From contig NZ_SULM01000011.1 in the NCBI RefSeq assembly GCF_005250615.1, forward strand, positions 1 through 64,000: a DNA stretch of 64,000 nt. The letters run 5' to 3'. The DNA is from Pseudomonas rhizoryzae (GTDB lineage: Bacteria; Pseudomonadota; Gammaproteobacteria; Pseudomonadales; Pseudomonadaceae). A model generated the notes under the pieces. The model was not told the DNA's origin. It did no database searches and worked only from the letters and a program-made list of their open reading frames with translations. Positions 43,618 to 53,114 of the stretch are shown here, piece after piece (position 1 is the first letter of the stretch; the number at the start of each line of letters is the position of its first letter). The translations under genes were made by a program, and so were the position numbers.

Positions 43618-46050
43618 ATGACTGTCACTTCCACTGCGAGACCGGGAGGCCTGCCTGCCAGGTTGCTCGGCATCCTGTTCATCCTCTTGGGCGTGGCCCT
43701 GCTGGGGCTGGGCATCAAACTGGCCACCCTCGGGGGCTCCCTCTACTACCTCGGCGGCGGCGTGCTGCTCGCCCTGAGCGGCTACCTGCTGTGCATCCGG
43801 CGCGCCAGTGGCGTCTGGGTCTATGCCTTCTTCCTGGTGATGTCCACCGCCTGGGCGGTGCTGGAAGTCCAGTTCGACTGGTGGCAACTGGTGCCACGCC
43901 TGGCGCTCTGGTTCGTCCTCGGACTGGTCCTGCTGATCCCGGTGTTCCGTCGCCCGCTGGATAGCCGTAGCGGTGGCCTGCCGCTGGTCGGCTCCCTGGT
44001 GATCGCCGCCGTGGTCGCCCTGGTTGCCCAGTTCGTCAACTACAACCGTCTGGACGGTGACCTGGGCCGCGACACCGCCGGCACCACCAGCGCCGCCCCG
44101 ACCGCTGCCGATGGTGACTGGCCTTCCTACGGCCGCACTGCCTTCGGTGATCGCTACTCGCCGCTCAAGCAGATCGACGTGAACAACGTGAAGGAGCTGC
44201 AACCGGCCTGGACCTTCCGTACCGGCGACATCCCCGGCCCGAACGATCCCCAGGAGACCACCGCGGAAAACACCCCGCTCAAGGTCAACGGCATGCTCTA
44301 CGTCTGCACGCCGCACAGCCAGGTGATCGCCGTGGACCCCGACAGCGGCAAGGAAATCTGGCGCTTCGACCCCAAGCTGAGCACCCAGCACGCCGACAGC
44401 TTCAAGGGCTGGGCACACATGACCTGCCGCGGCGTGGCCTATCATGACGATGCCACCTACGCCAACGTGCCCACCGCCGGCCAGAGCCCGGCCACCGGCA
44501 GTGCCGTCCCGGTCGACGAGCAGAGCACCCCGGTCGCCAACAGCTGCCCGCGGCGCCTGTTCCTGCCCACCGCCGACACCCGCCTGATCGCCATCAACGC
44601 CGACACCGGCAAGGTGTGCAGCGACTTCGGCGACAACGGCCAGGTCGACCTGACCGCCAACATGGGCAGCTTCACGCCCGGTGGCTACTACTCCACCTCG
44701 CCGCCGGCGGTGACCCGCAACCTGGTGATCATCGGTGGCCACGTCACCGACAACGTCTCCACCGACGAGCCCTCCGGCGTGGTGCGGGCCTACGACGTGC
44801 ACAGCGGCAAGCTGGTGTGGAACTGGGACAGCGGCAATCCGGACGCCACCGCGCCCATCGCCGCCGATGGCATCTACACCCGCAACTCGCCCAACATGTG
44901 GTCGATGATGTCGGTCGACGAAAAACTCGGCATGGTCTACCTGCCCATGGGCAACCAGATGCCCGACCAGTGGGGCGGCGATCGCACCCCGGCCTCCGAG
45001 AAGTACAGCGCTGGCGTCGTCGCCCTCGACATCGCCACCGGCAAGGTGCGCTGGAACTACCAGTTCACCCATCATGACCTCTGGGACATGGACGTGGGCG
45101 GCCAGCCGACCCTGGTGGACATCAAGACCGACGGCGGCGTGAAACCCGCGCTGATGGCCTCGACCAAGCAGGGCAGCATCTATGTGCTGGACCGCACCAA
45201 TGGCCAGCCCATCTACCCGATCAAGGAAACCCCGGTGCCCCAGGGCGCGGTGGAAGGCGACCACACCTCGCCGACCCAGCCGATCTCCTCGATCAACCTG
45301 GCTGCGCCGACCCTCAAGGAAAGCGACATGTGGGGCGGTACGCCCTTCGACCAGGCGCTGTGCCGCATCGCCTTCCGCGAGCACCGTTACGAGGGCATCT
45401 ACACCCCGCCGTCCACGCAAGGGTCGATCGTCTACCCGGGTAACTTCGGCGTGTTCGACTGGGGCGGTATCTCGGTCGATCCGGTACGCCAAATCGCCTT
45501 CCTCAACCCCAGCTACATGGCCTTTACCTCCAAGCTGATCCCGCGCGAGGAAATCGCCAACCAGCCGGCGCGCAAGAGCGAGACCGAGGGCATCCAGCCC
45601 AACAAGGGCGCACCCTATGGCGTGATCCTGTCGGCCTTCCTGTCGCCCCTGGGCCTGCCCTGCCAGGCACCCGCCTGGGGCTATGTGGCCGGTCTCGACC
45701 TGACCACCGGCAAGCTGGTCTACAAGCACAAGAACGGCACCGTGCGCGACAACTCGCCGGTCCCGCTGCCGCTGCCCATGGGCGTGCCCAGCCTGGGCGG
45801 CACCGTCACCACCGCCGGTGGCGTGGCCTTCCTCAGCGGCACCCTGGACCAGTACCTGCGCGCCTATGACGTGAAGAACGGCAAGGAACTGTGGAAAGGC
45901 CGCCTGCCGGCCGGTGGCCAGACCACCCCCATGACCTACACCGGCAAGGACGGTCGCCAGTACGTGCTGGTCTACGCCGGCGGCCATGGCTCGCTGGGGA
46001 CCAAGCAAGGCGACTACGTGATGGCCTTCGCCCTGCCCGAGAAGAAGTAA
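43618..46050 (+). CDS. gcd: membrane-bound PQQ-dependent glucose dehydrogenase
   Basis: An 810-residue quinoprotein that oxidises glucose to gluconolactone in the periplasm and passes electrons to ubiquinone. About five N-terminal membrane helices (residues 15-145, LGILFILLGVALLGLGIKLA first) anchor an eight-bladed PQQ propeller. Landmarks are DWPSYGRTAFGDRYSPLKQI, TCRGVAYHDD, RLFLPTADTRLIAINADTG, the ligand-rich HHDLWDMDVGGQP and the closing GGHGSLGTKQGDYVMAFALP. Length is normal. It sits directly upstream of pqqF and the pqq operon, linking enzyme and cofactor. A strong terminator follows. Confidence 0.96.
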   Translation: MTVTSTARPGGLPARLLGILFILLGVALLGLGIKLATLGGSLYYLGGGVLLALSGYLLCIRRASGVWVYAFFLVMSTAWAVLEVQFDWWQLVPRLALWFVLGLVLLIPVFRRPLDSRSGGLPLVGSLVIAAVVALVAQFVNYNRLDGDLGRDTAGTTSAAPTAADGDWPSYGRTAFGDRYSPLKQIDVNNVKELQPAWTFRTGDIPGPNDPQETTAENTPLKVNGMLYVCTPHSQVIAVDPDSGKEIWRFDPKLSTQHADSFKGWAHMTCRGVAYHDDATYANVPTAGQSPATGSAVPVDEQSTPVANSCPRRLFLPTADTRLIAINADTGKVCSDFGDNGQVDLTANMGSFTPGGYYSTSPPAVTRNLVIIGGHVTDNVSTDEPSGVVRAYDVHSGKLVWNWDSGNPDATAPIAADGIYTRNSPNMWSMMSVDEKLGMVYLPMGNQMPDQWGGDRTPASEKYSAGVVALDIATGKVRWNYQFTHHDLWDMDVGGQPTLVDIKTDGGVKPALMASTKQGSIYVLDRTNGQPIYPIKETPVPQGAVEGDHTSPTQPISSINLAAPTLKESDMWGGTPFDQALCRIAFREHRYEGIYTPPSTQGSIVYPGNFGVFDWGGISVDPVRQIAFLNPSYMAFTSKLIPREEIANQPARKSETEGIQPNKGAPYGVILSAFLSPLGLPCQAPAWGYVAGLDLTTGKLVYKHKNGTVRDNSPVPLPLPMGVPSLGGTVTTAGGVAFLSGTLDQYLRAYDVKNGKELWKGRLPAGGQTTPMTYTGKDGRQYVLVYAGGHGSLGTKQGDYVMAFALPEKK

Positions 46051-46067
46051 GGGCGCCCGCGCCTGAG

Positions 46068-46391
46068 CGCCCCTCTCCTCCGGGAGAGGGTCGGGGCGGG
46101 GATGCTTCGAGCACCCTGACATCCTGTTGGAACCCCCCTCGCCCCATCCCGAAATCCCGGCCCAGCCGGGATTTTTTTCGCCTGGGGTTTTCTTTCCATG
46201 AAAAGGGTTGCCGCTAGGGCTCTGCTCCTTCCGGGAGATGACTGAGTTGTGAGCTCCTGACACCCAAGGCCCCAGTGGAAAAGGCTGCGCCGTTTTCCAC
46301 GCTACGGTGGCCTCGCCCCTAGGGAGAGGGCAACCCCCTCCACCCCAACCGCTTTTCCCCCTCTCCCCCTGGGAGAGGGCTGGGGTGAGGG
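46068..46391. repeat. REP-like palindromes between gcd and pqqF
   Basis: The 404-bp gap holds a CCCCTCTCCTCCGGGAGAGGG hairpin (from 46068) and the palindrome GTGGAAAAGGC..GCCGTTTTCCACGCTAC (46275-46305). It also holds GGGAGAGGG/CCCTCTCCC arms, one with TGGGGTGAGGG (46318-46391). These are the same modules as in the 250-bp tandem repeat at 5.3-6.0 kb, in a different order. Confidence 0.8.
46152..46178 (+). terminator. rho-independent terminator of gcd
   Basis: AAATCCCGGC (46152-46161) pairs perfectly with GCCGGGATTT (46165-46174), loop 3 nt, followed by T's to 46178. It separates gcd from pqqF transcriptionally, about 100 nt after the gcd stop. Confidence 0.92.
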
Positions 46392-46454
46392 AGCCTCCGC
46401 ACCTCAGCCAACCCCATCACCCGTCGTTCAGCCCGACTCGGTTAAGCTACCCCC

Positions 46455-48839
46455 ATGCCCAGCTCATCACCCCACCGCCGCCTGCGCCTGGCCAATGGCC
46501 TGGCCGTCGCCCTGCTGCACGACCCTGAACTGCCGCAGGCGGCCGCGCTGGTACGCATCGGTGCCGGCAGCCATCAGGCGCCTCGCGCTTATCCAGGCCT
46601 GGCCCACTTTCTCGAACACCTGTTCTTTCTCGGCAGCCGGCGCTATCCGGCAACGGACAGCCTGATGCCCCTGGTGCAACGCCTCGGCGGCGAACTCAAC
46701 GCCAGCACCCGCGAGACCACTACCGACTTCTTCTTCGCCCTGGCCCCCGAGCACCTGGGCGCCGGCCTCGCCCGCCTGCTCGACATGCTCGCCGCGCCCC
46801 TGCTGGCAACCGACGCCCAGCGCCGCGAGCGCGAGGTGCTGCACGCCGAATTCATCGCCTGGTCACGCAGCACCGATACCCGCCGCGACCTGGCCCTGGC
46901 CACGGGCCTGCCAGCCGCCCACCCGGCCAGCGGCTTTCATGCCGGCAATAGATACAGCCTGCCGCTGCAGAGCCCGGCCTTTCAGACGGCGCTACACGAT
47001 TTCCAACGCCAGCACTACCGGGCGGAAAATGCCCTGCTGGTATTGGCCGGACCGCAAGCCCTGGCCGACCTGGAAGCCCTGGCGCGCGAGCACGGCGCTG
47101 TGCTGCCAGCGGGCCCGGCGCCTCGCGCCATGACTCCCCCGCCACTGCCGGCAATCGGCGAACGCTGGCAGACGACGACCGCTACGCCCCCGCGGCTGGC
47201 CCTGCAGTTCGCCTTAGACGACCTACCGCCAGGCAGTTGGGAAGCCGCGGAATTGCTCGAAGCCCTGCTGCTCGGCGAACAGCCGGGCGGGCTGCTGGCG
47301 ACCCTGCGCCAGGCGGGCCTGGCCGAGCGCCTGGACCTCGCCTGGCCCTATCGCCAGGAGCGCCAAGGCCTGTTGCGCCTGGCTGTCGTACCCGGCCCGC
47401 GAGCTACACCGGCCGCGCTGACCGCCGCCCTCTGCGCCTGGTTGGCAGCCCTGCGCCAGGTGCCACTAGCCAACTTGGAGCAGGATCACGCCGCCAGGGT
47501 CCAGCGCCAGTGGGCCACCCTGCCCGCCCTGGCGCTGGTGCGCCGCCTCGGCGAGCGACTCTGGCTGGACCGTGGCGGCCTGGCCTGGCCGCAACCGGCA
47601 CTCTCCGCCACGGCCCGCGCCGCCTGGCCCCGACTGCTTGCCCTCCTGGTGCCGCAACGCCTCAGCGGCTTCGCGGCCGGCCTGCCGGATGAGCAGGTCA
47701 CAGAGGCACCACTCGTCGCGCCCTTTGCCCTGCCACCCGCCAATCCCCTGCTCACCCCGCTCCCCGGGCTGCCGACCCCGGGCATCCAGCCTTGGCCGCT
47801 CAGCCAGGCACTGGCGCCCCAGCAGCGCGACGGGGTGCTGTTCCTGCGTTGGCAGTGGCCGGGGCAGGCGCCCGTGGCGCCGGAGGCCACGGTCCTGGGT
47901 GCCCTGCCCCGGTTGGCCGCCGAGGCGGGCGTCAATCTACATTGGAGTCCGCCAGGCGCGCCCTGGGAGCTGCGGCTACAGGGCTGGGCCGAGGCCTTGC
48001 CGAAGACGCTGCAACAGGCGCTCGATGGCCTGGCCGGCGAATTCGCTATCTCTAGGGCAGCCACCCAGTCGCCACCCGAACCCATGCTGATCCGCCAACT
48101 GCTCAAGGTCCTGCCGAAGCGTCTGCCGGCCGTCACCCCAGGCAGTGGTGACGGCAGTCCCGCCTGGCAAGCCCTGGCCTGTGGCCTGCCGCTCGCTGCG
48201 CAAACCGCCTTGGCATCGATCGCTCCGCCGCCCCAACCACGAGCCGTACCGCTCGGCGACCCCCCACGCTTCAGCGGTCGCCACTGGCACCAAGAACCCA
48301 GCGCCGACGCCCAGCAGGCGCTGCTGCTGTTCTGCCCACAACCCGATACGCACCCCACTACAGAAGCCGCCTGGCGCCTGCTGGCGGCGCGGCTGCAAGC
48401 CCCGCTGTTCCGCCGCCTGCGTAGCGAGCGGCAACTGGGTTATGCGGTGTTTTCCGCCTATCGCCAATTGGGCGACCACGGCGGCCTGCTGATTGGCGTG
48501 CAGTCACCCCATGCCAGTGCCCAGGACATCCTCGCGGAAATCGAAGCCTGTCTGAGCGAAAGCCGTGCGGCCCTAACCGCCAAGGCCGAGCCGCTGGCCG
48601 ACAGCATCCAGCAACTGGCGCGCGACTTCAGCCCCCTGACCACCCAGCGCGGCGCACTGGCCGAGCGGCTCTGGTGGGGCTTCCAGCGCAGCGGCGCCCT
48701 GGACCTCGGGCCACTAAGAACCGCCATCGCCGCGCTGGACGAGCCCGCCCTGCTGCAGGCCTGGAGCCAGCTCACAGCCTTGGACGCCCCGCGCTTCGCC
48801 CTGGCCAATGCCGCCGCGCCATCCGGCTGGCTGTCATAG
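46455..48839 (+). CDS. pqqF: PQQ biosynthesis protein PqqF, M16 zinc protease
   Basis: A 794-residue insulinase-type protease; PqqF (with PqqG in some species) trims the PqqA peptide after cross-linking. The inverted zinc motif HxxEH is HFLEH (about residue 51), with the third ligand Glu in REREVLHAEF about 75 residues later. The second M16 half is degenerate, as usual. It precedes pqqA in the usual pseudomonad order. GC and codon use are like its neighbours; some regions are Ala/Leu/Pro-rich and poorly conserved. Confidence 0.92.
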   Translation: MPSSSPHRRLRLANGLAVALLHDPELPQAAALVRIGAGSHQAPRAYPGLAHFLEHLFFLGSRRYPATDSLMPLVQRLGGELNASTRETTTDFFFALAPEHLGAGLARLLDMLAAPLLATDAQRREREVLHAEFIAWSRSTDTRRDLALATGLPAAHPASGFHAGNRYSLPLQSPAFQTALHDFQRQHYRAENALLVLAGPQALADLEALAREHGAVLPAGPAPRAMTPPPLPAIGERWQTTTATPPRLALQFALDDLPPGSWEAAELLEALLLGEQPGGLLATLRQAGLAERLDLAWPYRQERQGLLRLAVVPGPRATPAALTAALCAWLAALRQVPLANLEQDHAARVQRQWATLPALALVRRLGERLWLDRGGLAWPQPALSATARAAWPRLLALLVPQRLSGFAAGLPDEQVTEAPLVAPFALPPANPLLTPLPGLPTPGIQPWPLSQALAPQQRDGVLFLRWQWPGQAPVAPEATVLGALPRLAAEAGVNLHWSPPGAPWELRLQGWAEALPKTLQQALDGLAGEFAISRAATQSPPEPMLIRQLLKVLPKRLPAVTPGSGDGSPAWQALACGLPLAAQTALASIAPPPQPRAVPLGDPPRFSGRHWHQEPSADAQQALLLFCPQPDTHPTTEAAWRLLAARLQAPLFRRLRSERQLGYAVFSAYRQLGDHGGLLIGVQSPHASAQDILAEIEACLSESRAALTAKAEPLADSIQQLARDFSPLTTQRGALAERLWWGFQRSGALDLGPLRTAIAALDEPALLQAWSQLTALDAPRFALANAAAPSGWLS

Positions 48840-49020
48840 CTTTCAACATTTTCCCGGGAGCGTCGGCAGCCGGCAGCGGTCCATCTGTTGCAGGATCGGT
48901 AAGACAGTTATGTCCGTACCAGCCCACCGATTCGCTATCGGCAAAACCCTTAGCTAAGCAACTTTGTTAAACTTGGCGACCGGATCCATCCGGCTTTCGC
49001 AGTCAAAGAGGAGACCTCCC

Positions 49021-49092
49021 ATGTGGACCAAGCCTGCCTACACTGACCTGCGCATCGGCTTCGAAGTCACCATGTACTTCGCCAATCGTTGA
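49021..49092 (+). CDS. pqqA: PQQ precursor peptide PqqA
   Basis: A 23-residue ribosomal peptide, [18 protein letters not shown].., ending YFANR. Glu15 and Tyr19 (E-x-x-x-Y) are the two residues joined by PqqE to form the PQQ skeleton. GAGGAGACCTCCC gives a strong ribosome-binding site. It lies 181 nt after pqqF; a hairpin follows before pqqB. Confidence 0.97.
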
Positions 49093-49100
49093 TGCGCCCC

Positions 49101-49129
49101 ACGCCCCGGTTCGCCGGGGCGTACTTTTT
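49101..49129 (+). terminator. UUCG-loop attenuator between pqqA and pqqB
   Basis: ACGCCCCGG (49101-49109), tetraloop TTCG, CCGGGGCGT (49114-49122), then ACTTTTT. This is a stable 9-bp stem with a T-rich tail inside the operon, 9 nt after the pqqA stop. It probably allows much more pqqA than pqqB-E message. Confidence 0.85.
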
Positions 49130-49147
49130 CCAGGTTCGACCTTTCCC

Positions 49148-50059
49148 ATGCATATCCAGATTCTCGGCTCCGCCGCTGGCGGCGGCTTTCCCCAGTGGAA
49201 CTGCAACTGCGCCAATTGCGACGGTTTCCGCAAGGGCACCCTCAGGGCCCAGGCCCGTACCCAGTCCTCCATCGCCCTGTCCGACGACGGGGTGAACTGG
49301 ATCCTGTGCAACGCCTCGCCCGACATCCGTGCCCAACTGGCCGGCTTCGCCCCGCTGCAACCGGCGCGGGCCCTGCGCGACACCGGCATCCGCGCCATCG
49401 TCCTGCTGGACAGCCAGATCGACCACACCACCGGCCTGCTCAGCCTGCGCGAAGGCTGCCCCCACGAGGTCTGGTGCACCGAGATGGTCCACCAGGACCT
49501 GACCACCGGCTTTCCGCTGTTCAACATGCTCCAGCACTGGAACGGCGGTCTGACCTGGCGTCCCATCGCCCTGAGCGGCAGCTTCACCATCCCGGCCTGT
49601 CCGAATCTGGAGTTCACGCCCTTCCCGCTGCGCAGCGCCGCGCCGCCCTACTCGCCCCATCGCCACGATCCGCACCCGGGCGATAACCTAGGCCTGCTGG
49701 TCCACGACAGACACACCGGCGGCAAGCTGTTCTATGCCCCGGGCCTGGGCCAGCCGGACGCCGCCCTGCTGGAGCTGATGGGCCAGGCCGATTGCCTGCT
49801 GGTGGACGGCACCCTGTGGACCGACGACGAGATGCAGCGTCGCGGCGTGGGCACCCGCACCGGCACCGAGATGGGCCACCTGCCGCAGAGCGGCCCCGGC
49901 GGCATGCTGGAGGTGCTGGCCGGCTTCGAGCGCCAGCGCAAGGTGCTGATCCACATCAACAACACCAATCCGATCCTGGACGAAGACTCCCCGGAACGCG
50001 CCCTCGTCGCGCGCCAGGGCGTGGAAGTCGCCTGGGATGGGATGGCCATCGAGTTGTGA
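49148..50059 (+). CDS. pqqB: PQQ biosynthesis protein PqqB
   Basis: A 303-residue metallo-beta-lactamase-fold protein. It shows [20 protein letters not shown] (the Cys-rich structural site) at residues 5-24, [38 protein letters not shown] with the His-Asp-His pattern changed as is normal in PqqB, and [17 protein letters not shown]. It is proposed to hydroxylate the cross-linked intermediate. pqqC follows 5 nt later. Confidence 0.97.
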   Translation: MHIQILGSAAGGGFPQWNCNCANCDGFRKGTLRAQARTQSSIALSDDGVNWILCNASPDIRAQLAGFAPLQPARALRDTGIRAIVLLDSQIDHTTGLLSLREGCPHEVWCTEMVHQDLTTGFPLFNMLQHWNGGLTWRPIALSGSFTIPACPNLEFTPFPLRSAAPPYSPHRHDPHPGDNLGLLVHDRHTGGKLFYAPGLGQPDAALLELMGQADCLLVDGTLWTDDEMQRRGVGTRTGTEMGHLPQSGPGGMLEVLAGFERQRKVLIHINNTNPILDEDSPERALVARQGVEVAWDGMAIEL

Positions 50060-50064
50060 CCGCC

Positions 50065-50814
50065 ATGCCCAACGCCCTCACCCCCGCCGAATTCGAAGCC
50101 GCCCTGCGTGCCAAGGGCGAGCTCTACCACATCCACCACCCCTATCACGTGGCCATGTACCAAGGCCGCGCCAGTCGCGAGCAGATCCAGGGCTGGGTGG
50201 CCAACCGCTTCTACTACCAGGTCAACATCCCGCTCAAGGACGCCGCCATCCTGGCCAACTGCCCGGACCGCGAGATCCGTCGCGAGTGGGTGCAGCGCAT
50301 CCTCGACCACGACGGCGAGCCCGGCAGCGAAGGCGGCATCGAGGCCTGGCTGCGGCTGGCCGAGGCCACCGGCCTGGACCGCGAACAGGTGCTCTCCCAG
50401 GAACTGGTGCTGCCGGGGGTGCGCTTCGCGGTCGACGCCTACGTCAACTTCGCCCGCCGCGCCTCCTGGCAGGAAGCCGCCAGCAGCTCCCTGACCGAAC
50501 TCTTCGCACCGCAGATCCACCAGTCGCGCCTGGACGCCTGGCCGACCCACTATCCCTGGATCGACCCGGCCGGCTACGAGTACTTCCGCACCCGCCTGGG
50601 CCAGGCCCGTCGCGACGTCGAGCACGGCCTGCAGATCACCCTGCAGCACTACACCACCTGGGAATCCCAGCAGCGCATGCTGGAGATCCTGCAATTCAAG
50701 CTGGACATCCTCTGGACCATGCTCGACGCCATGAGCATGGCCTACGAACTGCACCGCCCGCCCTACCACAGCGTCACCACCGAGCGCCGCTGGCACCGAG
50801 GAATCGACCTATGA
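50065..50814 (+). CDS. pqqC: pyrroloquinoline-quinone synthase PqqC
   Basis: A 249-residue cofactorless oxidase (all-helical, heme-oxygenase-like fold) that performs the final eight-electron oxidation and ring closure to PQQ. Typical segments are [60 protein letters not shown] and [20 protein letters not shown]; the His and Arg residues are those of the active site. It starts at ATG 50065 and overlaps pqqD by 4 bp. Confidence 0.97.
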   Translation: MPNALTPAEFEAALRAKGELYHIHHPYHVAMYQGRASREQIQGWVANRFYYQVNIPLKDAAILANCPDREIRREWVQRILDHDGEPGSEGGIEAWLRLAEATGLDREQVLSQELVLPGVRFAVDAYVNFARRASWQEAASSSLTELFAPQIHQSRLDAWPTHYPWIDPAGYEYFRTRLGQARRDVEHGLQITLQHYTTWESQQRMLEILQFKLDILWTMLDAMSMAYELHRPPYHSVTTERRWHRGIDL

Positions 50815-51086
50815 GCTTCGACCGAACCCAGGTGCCGCGCTGGCGCCCCGGCTATCGCTTCCAGTTCGAGCCAGCGCAGAACGCCCATGTGCTGCTCTAT
50901 CCCGAGGGCATGATCAAGCTCAACGAGAGCGCCGCCGCCATCGGCGAACTGATCGACGGCCAGCGCGACGTGGCCGCCATCATCCAGGTGCTCGACGAAC
51001 GTTTCCCCGGCGTCCCCGAACTGGGCGACGACGTCGAACAATTCATGGAGGTCGCTCGTGCAGAGCACTGGCTCCTGCTCGGCTAG
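50811..51086 (+). CDS. pqqD: PqqA-binding chaperone PqqD
   Basis: A 91-residue RiPP-recognition-element protein that presents PqqA to PqqE. It has the fold pattern [38 protein letters not shown] and [15 protein letters not shown]. Its ATG overlaps the pqqC stop, and the start of pqqE lies 28 nt before its own stop. Confidence 0.95.
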   Translation: MSFDRTQVPRWRPGYRFQFEPAQNAHVLLYPEGMIKLNESAAAIGELIDGQRDVAAIIQVLDERFPGVPELGDDVEQFMEVARAEHWLLLG

Positions 51087-52260
51087 CACCAGCCTGCCAG
51101 GCACGCCCATGCAGCTGCCGCAGCCGCCGGTCGTAGCCAAGCCGAACGTCGGCCTACCGCTGTGGTTGCTGGCCGAGGTCACCTATCGCTGCCCGCTGCA
51201 GTGCCCCTATTGCTCCAATCCGCTGGACTTCGCCGCCCAGGGCCGCGAGTTGACCACCGAGCAGTGGTTCAAGGTGATGGCCGAGGCGCGGGAGATGGGC
51301 GCCGCCCAGATCGGCTTTTCCGGGGGCGAACCCCTGGTGCGCCAGGACCTCGCCGAGCTCATCCGCGAGGCGCGCCGGCTCGGCTACTACACCAACCTCA
51401 TCACCTCCGGCATCGGCCTCACCGAGGCGCGCATCGCCGAATTCAAGGAGGCCGGCCTGGACCATATCCAGATCAGCTTCCAGGCCAGCGACGAACAGGT
51501 GAACAACCTGCTGGCCGGCTCGAAGAAGGCCTTCGCCCAGAAGCTGGCCATGGCCAAGGCGGTCAAGGCCCATGGCTACCCGATGGTGCTCAACTTCGTC
51601 ACCCACAGACACAACATCGAGCGCATCGACCAGATCATCGACCTCTGCCTGGCGCTGGACGCCGACTTCGTCGAACTCGCCACCTGCCAGTTCTACGGCT
51701 GGGCCGAACGCAATCGCGCCGGCCTGTTGCCGACCAAGGCCCAGCTGGAACGCGCCGAGCGCATCACCAATGAGTACCGTGACCGCCTCAAGGCCGAGAA
51801 CCATCCCTGCAAGCTGATCTTCGTCACCCCGGACTACTACGAAGAGCGCCCCAAGGCTTGCATGGACGGCTGGGGCAAGCTGTTCCTCACCATCACGCCG
51901 GACGGCACCGCCCTGCCCTGCCACGGCGCCCGGCAGATGCCCATCGCCTTCCCCAACGTGAAGGAGCAGGACCTCAGGCACATCTGGTACGACTCCTTCG
52001 GCTTCAACGTCTACCGCGGCTACGACTGGATGCCCGAACCCTGCCGCTCCTGCGACGAGAAGGAAAAGGACTACGGCGGCTGCCGTTGCCAGGCCTTCAT
52101 GCTCACCGGCGATGCGCGCAACGCCGATCCGGTCTGCGCCAAGTCCCCGCACCACGACCTCATCCTCGCCGCCCGCGCCGAAGCCGAGACCACGACCCTC
52201 GGCATCGAGGACCTGCAATTTCGCAACGCGCGCAATTCGCGGCTGATCGCCAAGGCCTGA
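51058..52260 (+). CDS. pqqE: radical SAM enzyme PqqE
   Basis: A 400-residue radical SAM/SPASM enzyme that forms the Glu-Tyr C-C bond in PqqA. The CxxxCxxC cluster site is [26 protein letters not shown] follows. The SPASM domain has [39 protein letters not shown] and a final C for auxiliary clusters. I use the GTG at 51058 because GGAGG sits 6 nt upstream; ATG 51109 would fit the core but has no good ribosome-binding site. Its first 29 nt overlap pqqD. Last gene of the operon. Confidence 0.95.
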   Translation: MQSTGSCSASTSLPGTPMQLPQPPVVAKPNVGLPLWLLAEVTYRCPLQCPYCSNPLDFAAQGRELTTEQWFKVMAEAREMGAAQIGFSGGEPLVRQDLAELIREARRLGYYTNLITSGIGLTEARIAEFKEAGLDHIQISFQASDEQVNNLLAGSKKAFAQKLAMAKAVKAHGYPMVLNFVTHRHNIERIDQIIDLCLALDADFVELATCQFYGWAERNRAGLLPTKAQLERAERITNEYRDRLKAENHPCKLIFVTPDYYEERPKACMDGWGKLFLTITPDGTALPCHGARQMPIAFPNVKEQDLRHIWYDSFGFNVYRGYDWMPEPCRSCDEKEKDYGGCRCQAFMLTGDARNADPVCAKSPHHDLILAARAEAETTTLGIEDLQFRNARNSRLIAKA

Positions 52261-52418
52261 GTCCAGCCGGCGCGATTCCGAGACCGACCCCAGGGTCGTA
52301 ACCCGCCTGCCAGAGACGTCGCCAGGCACGCCGAGGTCGTCAGTGGAATCCAGCCGCGGACAGCCCGAGGCAGTCTGGAGCTGGGACTCACCACCCAAAG
52401 CTCTGAGGCATTTGCCTC

Positions 52419-52451
52419 CCGGCCGGGCAGTTGACCATACTGCCCGGCCGG
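52419..52451 (+). terminator. terminator of the pqq operon
   Basis: CCGGCCGGGCAGT (52419-52431) pairs perfectly with ACTGCCCGGCCGG (52439-52451), loop 7 nt, then ACCTTTTCC. It lies about 160 nt after pqqE and just before the GNAT gene. Confidence 0.82.
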
Positions 52452-52470
52452 ACCTTTTCCTCCTGCCGTC

Positions 52471-52995
52471 ATGTCCTCGATACGTCCGCTACGCCCCGCC
52501 GATCTGTCCGCCGTCCTGGTCATCCAGGCCGCCAACTACCCCGCCGACCTGCTCGAAGACCGGGCCTTCTACGCCAATCGCCTGGAACTCGCGCCCGAGC
52601 ATTGCTGGGCGGCGACCGATGCCCAGGGCCAACTCCAGGGCTATCTGATCGCCTATCCCTGGGACGACGGCCTGCCGCCGGCGCTCGGCGCCCGCCTGGA
52701 GCAGCTACCCCACCCCGCCTCGACCTGGTTCCTGCACGACTGCGCGGTACACCCCGACGCCCAGGGCCAGGGTGTGGCCGGTCGGCTCTATCGGTATGCC
52801 TGCAGCCAGGCGCACCGCGCCCGGTTACCCCTCGCTCGGCTGGTGTCGCTGCCCGGCGCCATCGGCTACTGGCAGCGCCATCACTACCGCCCGGTACCCG
52901 CCGACGCGGCGCTCAGCGCCAAGCTGGCCGGTTATGGCGCGGGGGCCTGCCTGATGCAGCTCAGTCTCGGAGCTCCTGCCGACGAGCCTGCGTAA
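52471..52995 (+). CDS. GNAT family N-acetyltransferase
   Basis: 174 residues. One GNAT domain: IRPLRPADLSAVLVIQAANY at the N-terminus, motif A FLHDCAVHPDAQGQGVAGRL (Q-x-x-G-x-A for CoA pyrophosphate), and LVSLPGAIGYWQRHHYRPVP as motif B. The substrate is unknown. A pqq-operon terminator lies just upstream, so it is probably a separate unit and not part of PQQ synthesis. Confidence 0.85.
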   Translation: MSSIRPLRPADLSAVLVIQAANYPADLLEDRAFYANRLELAPEHCWAATDAQGQLQGYLIAYPWDDGLPPALGARLEQLPHPASTWFLHDCAVHPDAQGQGVAGRLYRYACSQAHRARLPLARLVSLPGAIGYWQRHHYRPVPADAALSAKLAGYGAGACLMQLSLGAPADEPA

Positions 52996-53007
52996 AACCC
53001 GCAGATC

Positions 53008-53028
53008 TAAATGCAAGTATTTCTCTTT
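53008..53028 (+). promoter_or_regulatory. possible Fur box before the YncE-like gene
   Basis: TAAATGCAAGTATTTCTCTT is AT-rich amid GC-rich DNA and resembles degenerate Pseudomonas Fur sites of the ATGCAAATGATTCTC kind with about three mismatches in the core. It is 87 nt before the start. E. coli yncE is reported as Fur-controlled, which supports but does not prove this. Confidence 0.4.
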
Positions 53029-53114
53029 TGTGTTTAACATAGCCGCGCCCTGGAGGCTCCCCCTGCCCGGCGCGCTGGCGCGGGCGTTTCGATCGCCGAC
53101 ACAAGGAATTCTCG

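Noticed and set aside
43399-46263. 954-codon open frame antisense to gcd
   Set aside because: It mirrors the gcd codon pattern (GC-rich third positions); the product is His/Gly/Ala/Val/Gln-rich without any domain, and gcd has full family motifs.
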